29,440 nucleotides of DNA from Porticoccaceae bacterium (GCA_017858295.1 JAFMBU010000005.1:1-29440), one strand, 5' to 3'; shown: positions 8,405-16,599, numbered from the stretch's first letter. Numbers and translations: made by a program. Notes: generated by a model not told the origin, from the sequence alone.

Positions 8405-9826
8405 ATGATCCAAGATCTGCGCAACTTTTATATCAATGGCCAGTGGGTTGAGCCGCTGAAGGCACAGGATCTGGCAGTTGAAAATCCTGCCACAGAAGAG
8501 TCTTTGGCCACTATCTCTCTGGGTGCAGCTGGCGATGTGGATCTAGCTGTAGCTGCCGCCAAAGCCGCCTTTCCGATTTACTCTCAATACAGTGTTGAGC
8601 AACGCATCGCCTTGATGGAAAAGCTCCTGGAAGTCTACATGGGGCGCTATGACGAAATGGCTGCTGCGATCTCCATGGAGATGGGGGCGCCGATCTCTTT
8701 TGCCACAGCAGCTCAAGCAGACTGTGGTCGCGGACATATCTCCACCGCACTGGAGGCACTCAAGACCTTTGAGTTTGAGCGCCAGGTTGGCAGCACTCTG
8801 GTAGTTAAAGAGCCGATCGGTGTCTGTGGCTTTATTACCCCCTGGAACTGGCCGATCAATCAGATCAGCTGCAAAGTTGCCCCGGCCCTGGCTACCGGCT
8901 GCACTATGGTGTTAAAGCCCAGCGAAATTGCGCCGCTGTCGGGATATCTATTTACCGAGATGATGGATCAGGTCGGTTTTCCTGCTGGTGTTTACAATAT
9001 GGTCAATGGCGATGGCCCAGGTGTAGGTGCAGTAATCGCCAGTCACCCAGATGTGGACATGGTCTCCTTTACTGGCTCCACCCGCGCTGGCATCTTGGTG
9101 GCCAAAGCGGCAGCCGAAACGGTTAAACGGGTCACTCAAGAACTGGGTGGTAAGTCGCCGAACATTATCTTTGCCGATGCTGATTTGGAGTCTGCGGTTG
9201 CTAGAGGTGTGATGGGGATGATGGGCAACACCGGACAGTCCTGTAATGCTCCTTCAAGAATGTTGGTAGAGGCCTCGGTTTACGATCAAGCAGTAGACAT
9301 TGCCCGTCGGGTCGCCGAACAAATTCCCGTTGATCAGCCCTCCACAGAAGGTCAGCACATAGGTCCGCTATCCAGTCGTGTGCAGTTTGATAAGGTCCAG
9401 GGACTGATTGCCCAAGGTATAGATGAAGGTGCTCAATTGATTGCTGGAGGGCTTGGCAAACCGGAGGGTTTTGAAACCGGTTATTTTGTTAAGCCAACGG
9501 TATTTGCCGGAGTGAATAATCAAATGGCCATAGCCCGGGAAGAGATCTTTGGTCCGGTATTGACCATGATTCCCTTTGCGAGTGAAGCCGAGGCAATTGC
9601 AATTGCCAATGACACGCCCTATGGGTTGGCGGCTTATCTAAGCACTGGTGACGGCGAGCGCGCCAAGCGTGTTGCAGGGCAATTGCGTGCTGGTATGGTC
9701 GGCGTGAACAGTGCGCAACAGAACTATACAGCACCATTTGGCGGTTATAAGCAGTCGGGCAACGGTCGCGAGTGGGGCGAGTTTGGCTTTGATGACTTTC
9801 TCGAGATTAAGGGTATTAGTCGCTAG
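8405..9826 (+). CDS. NAD(P)-dependent aldehyde dehydrogenase family protein
   Basis: This 473-residue cytoplasmic enzyme belongs to the ALDH superfamily, which oxidises aldehydes to acids. The nucleophile is C280 in GNTGQSCNAPSR and the general base is E246 in ELGGKSPNIIF. Other landmarks are FITPWNWP (143-150), the cofactor loop FTGSTRAG (222-229), EEIFGPVLTMIPF and the C-terminal PFGGYKQSGNGREWGEFGFDDFLEIKGISR. The form GQSCNAPSR, rather than GQxCxAxxR of betaine or succinate-semialdehyde enzymes, points to the less characterised ALDH group that includes some terpene and aromatic aldehyde enzymes. No pathway neighbour fixes the substrate. It stands alone and converges on the Ada-like gene. 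Confidence 0.92.
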   Translation: MIQDLRNFYINGQWVEPLKAQDLAVENPATEESLATISLGAAGDVDLAVAAAKAAFPIYSQYSVEQRIALMEKLLEVYMGRYDEMAAAISMEMGAPISFATAAQADCGRGHISTALEALKTFEFERQVGSTLVVKEPIGVCGFITPWNWPINQISCKVAPALATGCTMVLKPSEIAPLSGYLFTEMMDQVGFPAGVYNMVNGDGPGVGAVIASHPDVDMVSFTGSTRAGILVAKAAAETVKRVTQELGGKSPNIIFADADLESAVARGVMGMMGNTGQSCNAPSRMLVEASVYDQAVDIARRVAEQIPVDQPSTEGQHIGPLSSRVQFDKVQGLIAQGIDEGAQLIAGGLGKPEGFETGYFVKPTVFAGVNNQMAIAREEIFGPVLTMIPFASEAEAIAIANDTPYGLAAYLSTGDGERAKRVAGQLRAGMVGVNSAQQNYTAPFGGYKQSGNGREWGEFGFDDFLEIKGISR

Positions 9827-9861
9827 GCTAGGTTAGGTTAGATTTGGAGAGTGCGGGATAG

Positions 9862-10701
9862 CTAAACTTTTATATTGGCGCACTCCCATGCATGCATCGC
9901 GTGCTTGCGTGTCAGCCCCCAACGGTAATCTCCAGCCTGACCATCCGGGTCTATGGCTCTGTGGCTCGGGATAAAGAAGGCGATGGGATTGCTGGATATG
10001 GCATTGCTGGTGGCGAGGGTAGATTTGCGTCGCCCCACCGCTTCTGCAATCGCCTTGTGATGAGTCAGTGTGCCCGGATCTGTTGCCAGCAGGGTGCGCC
10101 ACACATTGATATGGGTGGGCAGGGCAAATAGATGCAGATTTAATGTTTTATCGATGGGCTTGTTGCGGGAAAAAATGGATTCAAAAACCGCTATGGGTTC
10201 AGGCTCTATGCGCACCAGTTTAGCTTCTGGCAAGAGCCGCTGAAGTTTGCTGACGAAGGAGATCAGTGGCAGCCCGCTACTAAACGATACCTTGCAAATT
10301 CCCCTTGGCGTCCGCGCCACAAACATCTCCCCAAAGGGGCTGTCATGGACACTGTATTCAATGGTCAAGTCGTAACCGGGACCACTTTTGTAAAAGCTCG
10401 GCAGCCATCCCTCTATCTGAACCTTGTGGCCGAAAGTGCTCAAGCCGCCAATCAACCCCGATTGGCTTTTAACCTCTGGCAAGGGCTTAGCCGTGGCGAG
10501 TAACTTTGCGCCGCGCTGTGGCGTGATAGTCTGCAAATAGGCCTTGGGTGTGAGTCCGCTCCAGCGTGTGAACAGGCGTTTAATTTCAAAGGCGCTGGTG
10601 TCGAGATGTTCGCCAATCTCGTCCAGGGTTGGCTGGTGATTGGCTCGGGACGCAATAAATTTAATTGCTTCAGCTATGTATTGATAGTCAGGGTTAGTCA
10701 T
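9862..10701 (-). CDS. Ada-like AraC HTH / alkyltransferase fusion lacking the acceptor cysteine
   Basis: The 279-residue protein has an AraC-type helix-turn-helix at about 5-72, then a linker and N-terminal MGMT-like region (100-185), and a C-terminal MGMT DNA-binding fold (about 195-275). In O6-methylguanine-DNA methyltransferases the acceptor sits in PCHR; here the motif is IPSHRAI with S246. The serine codon AGC (9966-9964) is one base from TGC. By alignment with E. coli Ada from memory, the base-flipping tyrosine is H215 and the arginine finger is L229, while N238 and the GDYRWGLTRKHAMHAWE tail are kept. The Ada zinc domain is absent. It cannot be a normal suicide methyltransferase; a damage-sensing or purely regulatory role is inferred. 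The permease gene lies 43 bases upstream on the same strand. Confidence 0.88.
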   Translation of the reverse strand: MTNPDYQYIAEAIKFIASRANHQPTLDEIGEHLDTSAFEIKRLFTRWSGLTPKAYLQTITPQRGAKLLATAKPLPEVKSQSGLIGGLSTFGHKVQIEGWLPSFYKSGPGYDLTIEYSVHDSPFGEMFVARTPRGICKVSFSSGLPLISFVSKLQRLLPEAKLVRIEPEPIAVFESIFSRNKPIDKTLNLHLFALPTHINVWRTLLATDPGTLTHHKAIAEAVGRRKSTLATSNAISSNPIAFFIPSHRAIDPDGQAGDYRWGLTRKHAMHAWECANIKV

Positions 10702-10744
10702 TTAAGCAGTGTAGACTAGCCAAGCATGGCTGCCATAAAATTTA

Positions 10745-12028
10745 CTATTTATTTGCCGATAGCCTGTAAAGCAAGCCACCAATGACAATCATAGCGATGC
10801 CAATGCCGCCTTCAATGGGTCTCGAAATAAGCACATAGGCTAGCGTCCAGAGGGTTACGCTGAGATAAATTAGCGGCGCAAAAGGATAGCCAAAGGTTTT
10901 GTAGGCGCCCTTAATATTGAGTTTTTTCCTGCGCAGTACAAACACTCCAAGCACCGCAAACAGTGTGTTGAGCCCAAGCACAAAGCTTGAAAAGACGAGC
11001 ACTGATTCAAAGGTTGCGCTGAGAATAAAGATCACTGCCAGCATGCCCTGAAACACAATCGCCGTCATAGGCACACCGTGACTGTTGCAGCGAGAGAGCC
11101 TTGAGAACAACTTAAAGTCTTCGCCTATCACCTGTAGTACGCGCGGGCCTGCCATGGTCATGGCGCTGACAGTGGAGATTAATAGTAGCGCTAGTACAAG
11201 GCCCATGGCTTTTCCTGCAGTCTCGCCAAGGGCATAGTCGGCAACGATTACCCCCACTTCTAACTTGCCCTCCAAGATAGCGACAGGCGCAGCAATCAAA
11301 AAAGTAAAGTTCAATAACAGATAGAGCATCATTACCAAGCCGGTGCCAACAAATAAAACTATAGGCAGATTGCGCTGCGGATTGTCCAGCTCGCTGGTGA
11401 CATAGGTAGCCGCGTTCCAGCCGGTGTAAGCATAGTTTACATAGATCAGGGCTACGGCAAAGGCGCCGCTAAATAGCAGTGTGCTGTCGCCACTCTGAGG
11501 GGCAAAGCTCAGGGGTTGTGGCGTGCCTCCCCAGATAAAAATCGTTGCGCAAAACAACAGGATCAATAGCACTTTGAGGGCGGTAAATAGCTGTTGCACC
11601 GCGCTACTGGTTTGCCGCGAACGACAGTGCAGCAGGGTGAGTACAACCACCAGAGAGACCGCAGACCAGCGCGGTGAGATATTCGGGAATACCGCTGACA
11701 GATAGGCACCAAAGGTCATAGCCGCCAGTGCTACAGGTGCGGCAAAGCCCACGGTAGCGGAGACCCAGCCGGAGATAAAACCGGCGGCCGGATGATAGAG
11801 TCGCGAGAGGAAGTTATATTCCCCGCCGGAGCGGGGCAGATTGGCGCCAAGCTCAGCATAGGTCAGCGCCCCGCAGAGGGCGGTCAGGCCACCGATAAGC
11901 CAGAGCATCATCAGTACAAAAAACGACTGAATGCCCAGTAATTGAAAGCCAAGGCTGGTGAATACGCCGGTGCCAATCATATTGGCAACCACCACCGAGA
12001 TACCTGTGGTTCGAGAAAATGTGTGCAT
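10745..12028 (-). CDS. APC superfamily amino acid permease
   Basis: The 427-residue integral membrane protein has about twelve hydrophobic segments. The first holds GISVVVANMIGTGVFTSLG with the GTGVF unwound-helix motif that binds the substrate amino- and carboxyl groups in APC transporters. LTYAELGANLPRSGGEYNFL follows, with the family-typical Pro-x-x-GG-E-Y. The substrate cannot be read; the overall type resembles LAT-like or general amino acid exchangers. No clear ribosome site precedes the ATG at 12028, so the start is tentative. The Ada-like gene follows 43 bases downstream and may be co-transcribed. It is divergent from the DUF4345-DUF3604 operon across 197 bases. Confidence 0.9.
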   Translation of the reverse strand: MHTFSRTTGISVVVANMIGTGVFTSLGFQLLGIQSFFVLMMLWLIGGLTALCGALTYAELGANLPRSGGEYNFLSRLYHPAAGFISGWVSATVGFAAPVALAAMTFGAYLSAVFPNISPRWSAVSLVVVLTLLHCRSRQTSSAVQQLFTALKVLLILLFCATIFIWGGTPQPLSFAPQSGDSTLLFSGAFAVALIYVNYAYTGWNAATYVTSELDNPQRNLPIVLFVGTGLVMMLYLLLNFTFLIAAPVAILEGKLEVGVIVADYALGETAGKAMGLVLALLLISTVSAMTMAGPRVLQVIGEDFKLFSRLSRCNSHGVPMTAIVFQGMLAVIFILSATFESVLVFSSFVLGLNTLFAVLGVFVLRRKKLNIKGAYKTFGYPFAPLIYLSVTLWTLAYVLISRPIEGGIGIAMIVIGGLLYRLSANK

Positions 12029-12149
12029 AGTTGTCGGCTTGTAGAGCTGGTGGTGAGTTATTTTTTTCAGTCACTTTACAGCAGCTATTGGTCTGCCGCA
12101 TTAAATACTCTAAAGTCACAAAAATGACAGGGAAGATGATTAGGAGTAC

Positions 12150-12178
12150 TTTACACTCGGTGTCTGGGAAGCTCTAAA
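12150..12178 (+). promoter_or_regulatory. Candidate sigma70 promoter of the DUF4345-DUF3604-parvulin-HupE operon
   Basis: TTTACA (12150-12155) and TCTAAA (12173-12178) are 17 bases apart and lie 48 bases before the ATG at 12226. The -10 matches consensus at four of six positions, so the call is moderate. The rest of the 197-base gap is AT-rich; it holds a GTCA/TGAC inverted pair around 12114-12127 and must also carry the leftward permease promoter, which I could not place. Confidence 0.4.
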
Positions 12179-12225
12179 AATCGCGTAAATAATAATAACA
12201 ATTAATTAGAAAAGAGAGCCACAAA

Positions 12226-12615
12226 ATGGAAAAAGGTCTGCGTATAGCGGTAGTGCTTATGGGTGTCAGTATGTTGCTTGGCGCTATAGGGTTTATGTTT
12301 TCGCCGGAAGCAATGGAGGCCCAGTTTTCTGTGGTTGCCAGCCGTGTTGATGGTATGGGAACCCTGCGCGGTGATCTCGGTGGCTTTTTTCTGGCCCTGT
12401 CTATTTTCACTCTCTATGGCTCGCGCTCAGGTAAAAGCGCCTGGCTGGCCGTACCAGTAGTGTTTTTGCTCGCCGTGTTATTTGGTCGCGTGGTACATAT
12501 CGTGATTGATGGTCTGACCCAGCCGGCACTTCGTTCAACGTTGATAGAGATTGTTAGCATTGCCTTGCTTGAAGTGGCGCGCCGTAAACTCGGCACTGAC
12601 AAGGCGGAGGCATAA
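12226..12615 (+). CDS. DUF4345-like four-helix membrane protein
   Basis: The 129-residue protein has four predicted membrane helices (about 6-25, 50-66, 72-92 and 102-118). The RGDLGGFFLALSIFTLYG segment (48-65) and the later LFGRVVHIVIDG (85-96) fit the pattern of DUF4345, a small membrane family of unknown function. The assignment is by pattern and could be wrong at family level, but the protein is clearly real: it has an AAAAGAGAG ribosome site, and the DUF3604 gene starts two bases after its stop. It is the first gene of the accessory operon, so a shared function with DUF3604 is likely. Confidence 0.75.
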   Translation: MEKGLRIAVVLMGVSMLLGAIGFMFSPEAMEAQFSVVASRVDGMGTLRGDLGGFFLALSIFTLYGSRSGKSAWLAVPVVFLLAVLFGRVVHIVIDGLTQPALRSTLIEIVSIALLEVARRKLGTDKAEA

Positions 12616-12617
12616 TC

Positions 12618-14507
12618 ATGGCTGTGCACAAACTACTGCTCTCAACACTGCTTTTTACTGCTGCCAGTCTATCTATGGCAGAGGACAATTCAGCTCCGAC
12701 TCAGGTCTATTTTGGTGACACTCATTTACACACCTCTTATTCCTTTGATGCCTTTCTAAACAATAATCACAGCGCCGATCCCGACACAGCCTATCGCTGG
12801 GCCAAAGGTCAGCCGGTTATCCACCCCTATAATCGTGCCCGGGTGCAGATTCAGACCCCATTAGACTTTTTGGTCGTCAGTGACCATGCGGAAATGCTCG
12901 GTGTGATGAAAGCGGTGCGCAATGACAGTGCTCTATTCGCCGATTTGGGTGTCTGGGCCAGCCTCAAGCGTTGGTATGCGATGTATTTAATGAATGACGC
13001 CATTGATACGGATACCGGACTGGAGTTTTTTGGGCGATTTTTGCCGGTTCCCGCTCAAGGGGAGGGCCATGTTGATCCAGTTGCTGACCCCAGTAATAAT
13101 ATTAGTGATGTGGCTGTTTTTGGTGATACCACTCCAGTGAGTACGGCTGCATGGAACGATATTGTGGACACCGCCGATCGCCACAATGATCCTGGCACCT
13201 TTACCAGTTTGATTGGTTGGGAGTGGAGTTCAATTCCCACCGGAGCCAATTTACACCGCATTGTTATCAGCCCAGATGGGGCAGACAAGAGCAGCCAATA
13301 TCTGCCTTTTGGCTCGGACCAAAGTCAGTATCCGGAAGATTTGTGGAAGTGGTTGGGTGAGACTCAAGAGCGCACTGGCGCGCGGTTTATCGCTATTCCC
13401 CACAATTCGAATATTTCCAAAGGCTATATGTTCGATACCACCAATTTGCGCGGTGAGGAGATTACTGCCGAATACGCTGCCCGCCGTATGGCCTGGGAGC
13501 CGGTGGTTGAAATGACCCAGTTCAAAGGGGACAGTGAAACCCATAGCAATTTGTCGCCAGAAGATGAGTTTGCCGACTTCGAGACCTATGGCCACTATAT
13601 TCAAAACGGTGCGACAAACTATGCTGCCACTGCTGCCGACTATATTCGCCCAGCTTTAAAGCGTGGTTTGGCCATCGAGAAAAAGGTCGGCGTCAATCCC
13701 TATAAGTTTGGCCTTATTGGTTCAACCGATTCCCATTCCGGTTTGTCTTCCTCCGAAGAGGATAATTTCTGGGGCAAAATGGCCAGGGACTCGACTCCAG
13801 AAACCAAGTCTCGTCCCGGTGCAAAGCCAGAGGCGCGAGATGGCTGGAATATGTCAGCCTCGGGGATAGCTGCCGTCTGGGCTGCCGAAAATACTCGGGA
13901 AGCGATCTATGCCGCGTTTAAGCGCAAAGAGGTCTATGCCACCAGTGGGCCGCGTATGCGCGTGCAGTTATTTGCCGGCTGGAACTTTCCGGCGGGCGCT
14001 GCGGAGGCCGACGATTTTGCGGCTCTTGGCTATAGCAATGGTGTGCCCATGGGCAGCGACCTAACGGCCACTGACGAGTTTGGTCAAGCGCCAAGTTTTT
14101 TATTGCGAGCGGTAAAAGATCCATTGGAAGCTAATCTCGATCGCGCACAAATTGTTAAAGGCTGGATCGATGCCGATGGTGTCGAGCACGAGCAGATCTA
14201 TAACGTGGCTTGGTCTGGTGAGCGTCAGCTGGACGCAGATGGTCGCTTGCCTGCAGTGGGCAATACTGTTGATCTGGATTCAGCGCGCTACAACAACAGC
14301 ATTGGTCAGGCAGAGTTTGCTGTGCACTGGACCGACCCAGAATTTGATCCCCGACAATCGGCATTTTATTATGCCCGCATATTGCAGATTCCAACGCCGC
14401 GCAATGGCTTGTTTGATGCTCGCGCCCTGGGGCTCGATAAACCACCGAAAGGACCCAGTACCATTCAAGAGCGCGCCTATACTTCGCCGATTTGGTACCA
14501 GCCCTAA
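12618..14507 (+). CDS. DUF3604 family exported PHP-like metal-dependent hydrolase
   Basis: The 629-residue protein has a signal peptide (1-21, ending SLSMA) and should be periplasmic. The mature part begins with a PHP-type metal site: GDTHLHTSYS (33-42, H36 and H38), VVSDHAEM (86-93, D89 and H90), GWEWSS (200-205, E202), IPHNSN (260-265, H262) and GSTDSHSG (368-375, D371 and H373). These ligands fit a di- or trinuclear metallo-hydrolase acting on phosphoesters or related bonds, but no DUF3604 substrate is established to my knowledge. The ribosome site GGAGG is seven bases from the ATG. The gene follows the DUF4345-like gene by two bases; a parvulin and a HupE protein follow. Confidence 0.9.
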   Translation: MAVHKLLLSTLLFTAASLSMAEDNSAPTQVYFGDTHLHTSYSFDAFLNNNHSADPDTAYRWAKGQPVIHPYNRARVQIQTPLDFLVVSDHAEMLGVMKAVRNDSALFADLGVWASLKRWYAMYLMNDAIDTDTGLEFFGRFLPVPAQGEGHVDPVADPSNNISDVAVFGDTTPVSTAAWNDIVDTADRHNDPGTFTSLIGWEWSSIPTGANLHRIVISPDGADKSSQYLPFGSDQSQYPEDLWKWLGETQERTGARFIAIPHNSNISKGYMFDTTNLRGEEITAEYAARRMAWEPVVEMTQFKGDSETHSNLSPEDEFADFETYGHYIQNGATNYAATAADYIRPALKRGLAIEKKVGVNPYKFGLIGSTDSHSGLSSSEEDNFWGKMARDSTPETKSRPGAKPEARDGWNMSASGIAAVWAAENTREAIYAAFKRKEVYATSGPRMRVQLFAGWNFPAGAAEADDFAALGYSNGVPMGSDLTATDEFGQAPSFLLRAVKDPLEANLDRAQIVKGWIDADGVEHEQIYNVAWSGERQLDADGRLPAVGNTVDLDSARYNNSIGQAEFAVHWTDPEFDPRQSAFYYARILQIPTPRNGLFDARALGLDKPPKGPSTIQERAYTSPIWYQP

Positions 14508-14532
14508 AAGCGGCTGGCACTGTCGGCGCTTT
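14507..14532 (+). terminator. Weak terminator-like hairpin after the DUF3604 gene
   Basis: AAAGCG (14507-14512) and CGCTTT (14527-14532) can pair around a 14-base loop that itself has partial GC pairing. Only three T residues end the arm, so termination would be partial at best. It sits directly after the stop codon. Confidence 0.3.
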
Positions 14533-14559
14533 AACCTACACTTAGGCATTAACTCATAG

Positions 14560-14592
14560 GGCGCAATCGCGGAGGTAGAGAGCGTTTGCGCC
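14560..14592 (+). repeat. Stable hairpin with a GGAGG-containing loop between DUF3604 and parvulin genes
   Basis: GGCGCAATCGC (14560-14570) pairs with GCGTTTGCGCC (14582-14592) through ten base pairs and one T-T mismatch. The 11-base loop is GGAGGTAGAGA. No U-tract follows, so it is not an ordinary terminator. It lies about 57 bases before the parvulin ATG, and could stabilise or separate the two parts of the transcript. Confidence 0.5.
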
Positions 14593-14649
14593 GTATTGTT
14601 GATTGTCATTCTATTTATTGTCTAACAGAGGTTTATTAAACGATACCCT

Positions 14650-15540
14650 ATGCGCAGCTTATTTAAAGAATCCCTGTTGAAAGAACCGTTATTCCAATTT
14701 TTATTTATTGCTCTGTTACTTCTGCTCGGTGAGCGGCTCATTAATGCCGATGACTACGCCTATGACCAATACCATATAGAAGTTGATGACGCGGTGTTGC
14801 TGCAATTTATGCAGTTGCGAGCAAAGACCTTTAAGCCAGAAGAAGCTCAGCAGGCTTTAAACGCCCTGAGCTCAGACGATCGCCAGCGGCTAGTGGATGA
14901 CTATGCTCGGGAAGAGGCTCTGTTTCGCGAGGCCATGGAATTAAATCTAGATAAAAATGACCAAATCATTCGTCGCCGCCTAATTCAGAAAATGGATTAT
15001 TTGGCCCAGGGCTTTTATGACGAAGCTGAAGCCATAACCGAAGATGATCTGCGAAACTATTATGCCGAGCATCGGGACGAATACAAAAAACCGGCCTCAG
15101 CTACCTTTACCCATGTATTTGTCTCTAGTGAACGCCATGGTGTCGATCAGGCTCAAGCCATTGCCGCTAAACTGCAGCAAACACTGAATTCTGAGGCTGT
15201 ACCATTTGAGAATGCCCCAAGGTACGGTGAACGCTTTCTCTATAACCGCAACTACGTTAACCGCGATGATGACGAGATTGGCAGTCATTTTGGCGATGAG
15301 TTCGAACAGCAGTTATTTGCTTTCGAAACTCGCGAGCAGTGGCAGGGGCCAGTTCAGTCAACCTATGGTTGGCACCTGGTGTTATTAGTAAAAAATACTC
15401 CAGCCTATATTCCGCCCCTTGAAGAAATTGCCGCCAATGTGTTTGCCGATGCCCAGCGCCAGCAGCAACAGCAGGTCAAACGTCAGGCCATCGATAAGTT
15501 AATGGCCAAGTATCAGATCAGCGATCGGAGCGGCCAGTAA
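14650..15540 (+). CDS. Membrane-anchored parvulin-type peptidyl-prolyl isomerase
   Basis: The 296-residue protein has one N-terminal membrane segment (about 13-29) without a signal peptidase site, so it is probably anchored with its bulk in the periplasm. A helical region (about 45-130) with SurA/PpiD-like character precedes a rotamase domain (about 140-255) beginning SATFTHVFVSSER and ending QSTYGWHLVLLV, the typical GWH(L)V end of parvulins. The C-terminal helix is glutamine-rich (QRQQQQQVKRQ). It likely helps fold exported proteins, plausibly DUF3604 or the HupE periplasmic domain. The ribosome site is poor (AGAGG is far from the ATG). The stop overlaps the HupE start (TAATG). Confidence 0.88.
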   Translation: MRSLFKESLLKEPLFQFLFIALLLLLGERLINADDYAYDQYHIEVDDAVLLQFMQLRAKTFKPEEAQQALNALSSDDRQRLVDDYAREEALFREAMELNLDKNDQIIRRRLIQKMDYLAQGFYDEAEAITEDDLRNYYAEHRDEYKKPASATFTHVFVSSERHGVDQAQAIAAKLQQTLNSEAVPFENAPRYGERFLYNRNYVNRDDDEIGSHFGDEFEQQLFAFETREQWQGPVQSTYGWHLVLLVKNTPAYIPPLEEIAANVFADAQRQQQQQVKRQAIDKLMAKYQISDRSGQ

Positions 15541-16556
15541 TGATCGGTAGGTTGGTTTCATTATTTTTGTTAAGCCTTCTTTTGCTCAGTGCAACACTGC
15601 AAGCAGACGAGGCGCGTCCGGTCTATGTTGAAGTCACTCAGATGAGCGACTCTGAATATTTGTTGAAATGGAAGATACCGCCGGTAATGTCTCAGGGTCA
15701 GGAGCCTGCCGTCGAGCTGCGCCAGAGCAATTGCCGGATAAATAAAGGTGCGATTGCTGGCCAGCCCGCTGGCTTGGTGGGTCGCAAACTCTACCGCTGT
15801 GACAGCAACACCGAGGCCGACTATCAGATTGAATTAATTTATCCCAATAGCAATCCAGCGCTGACCTCATTAATTGTTTTTAAACCCCTTTCCGGTGACC
15901 CGGTGCAGGTTTTTTCAGGGCCAGAGGAGACGCTGGTGACCCTGTCCCTGGTAACGTCCCCCTCTGCCGTGGCCAAGCAATACACGGTGGCAGGTATTGA
16001 GCATATTTTGATCGGTACAGATCATCTGCTATTTGTACTCTGCCTGATGATGATTGCCGGGAGCTTTAAGCGTCTGGTGCTTACAGTAACTGGATTTACG
16101 GTGGCTCACTCGATCACGCTAAGCCTGGCCACTCTGGATATTTTTCGCCTGCCGACGGAATTAGTTGAGCTGTTGATTGCCCTGAGTATTTTGTTGTTGG
16201 CAGTAGAGATTGTGAAGCATCGTGCTGGGGGTGCTAAAGACAGCTTTACCTGGCGTTACCCGGTGAGTGTCTCGGCAGTATTTGGCCTATTGCATGGCTT
16301 TGGTTTTGCGGTGGTATTGCAGGAGTTAGGATTGCCATCGGCGATGAAAGTTCAGGCGTTGCTATTCTTCAATATTGGTGTCGAGCTGGGCCAGCTGGCG
16401 TTTATTCTGATGGTGTCAATTGTTGTTCTGATCGTCAGGCACTTGATCTTCACCCAAGCCAGTCATCAGGATCGACTGGCACAGGTGGTGATATACAGTA
16501 TTGGAGTGTGTAGCGCGTACTGGTTGTTTGAACGCAGTGCGGTGCTTTTTGGTTGA
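15540..16556 (+). CDS. HupE/UreJ family membrane protein with a periplasmic N-terminal domain
   Basis: The 338-residue protein has a signal peptide (about 1-22), a soluble, presumably periplasmic domain of about 120 residues (24-145) with only two cysteines (C65 and C87), and a C-terminal membrane domain of about six helices. The membrane part holds the conserved GIEHILIGTDHLLFVL (152-167), TVAHSITL (187-194), LLHGFGFA (250-257) and FFNIGVELGQL (276-286). These His, Asp and Glu residues match the HupE/UreJ group, some of which import nickel or cobalt. Metal transport is inferred; no nickel enzyme is encoded here. It ends the operon, overlapping the parvulin gene by one base, and converges on suhB. 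Confidence 0.87.
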   Translation: MIGRLVSLFLLSLLLLSATLQADEARPVYVEVTQMSDSEYLLKWKIPPVMSQGQEPAVELRQSNCRINKGAIAGQPAGLVGRKLYRCDSNTEADYQIELIYPNSNPALTSLIVFKPLSGDPVQVFSGPEETLVTLSLVTSPSAVAKQYTVAGIEHILIGTDHLLFVLCLMMIAGSFKRLVLTVTGFTVAHSITLSLATLDIFRLPTELVELLIALSILLLAVEIVKHRAGGAKDSFTWRYPVSVSAVFGLLHGFGFAVVLQELGLPSAMKVQALLFFNIGVELGQLAFILMVSIVVLIVRHLIFTQASHQDRLAQVVIYSIGVCSAYWLFERSAVLFG

Positions 16557-16599
16557 GTTCTTTAGTCGAACTCTTTAGTTGAGCTCTTTATAAGAGCTC
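16555..16599. terminator. Two adjoining hairpins between convergent hupE-like gene and suhB
   Basis: GAGTTC/GAACTC (16555-16560 and 16568-16573, loop TTTAGTC) and GAGCTCTT/AAGAGCTC (16581-16588 and 16592-16599, loop TAT) lie in the 57-base convergent gap. The unit CTCTTTAG (or TTCTTTAG) recurs four times through the block. T-rich stretches flank the second stem on both strands (CTTTAG after it rightwards, AAGAG leftwards), so a bidirectional terminator is plausible, though the U-tracts are short. Confidence 0.5.

Noticed and set aside
9823..9841. Four CTAGG/TTAGG units after the aldehyde dehydrogenase stop codon
   Set aside because: At 19 bases this is a small low-complexity run in a convergent gap. 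It forms no hairpin or T-run and is not long enough to claim as a functional repeat.
14155..14520. Leftward 121-codon open frame over the 3' end of the DUF3604 gene
   Set aside because: The DUF3604 frame is clearly coding through to 14507. The opposite frame shows no family pattern, signal or ribosome site.
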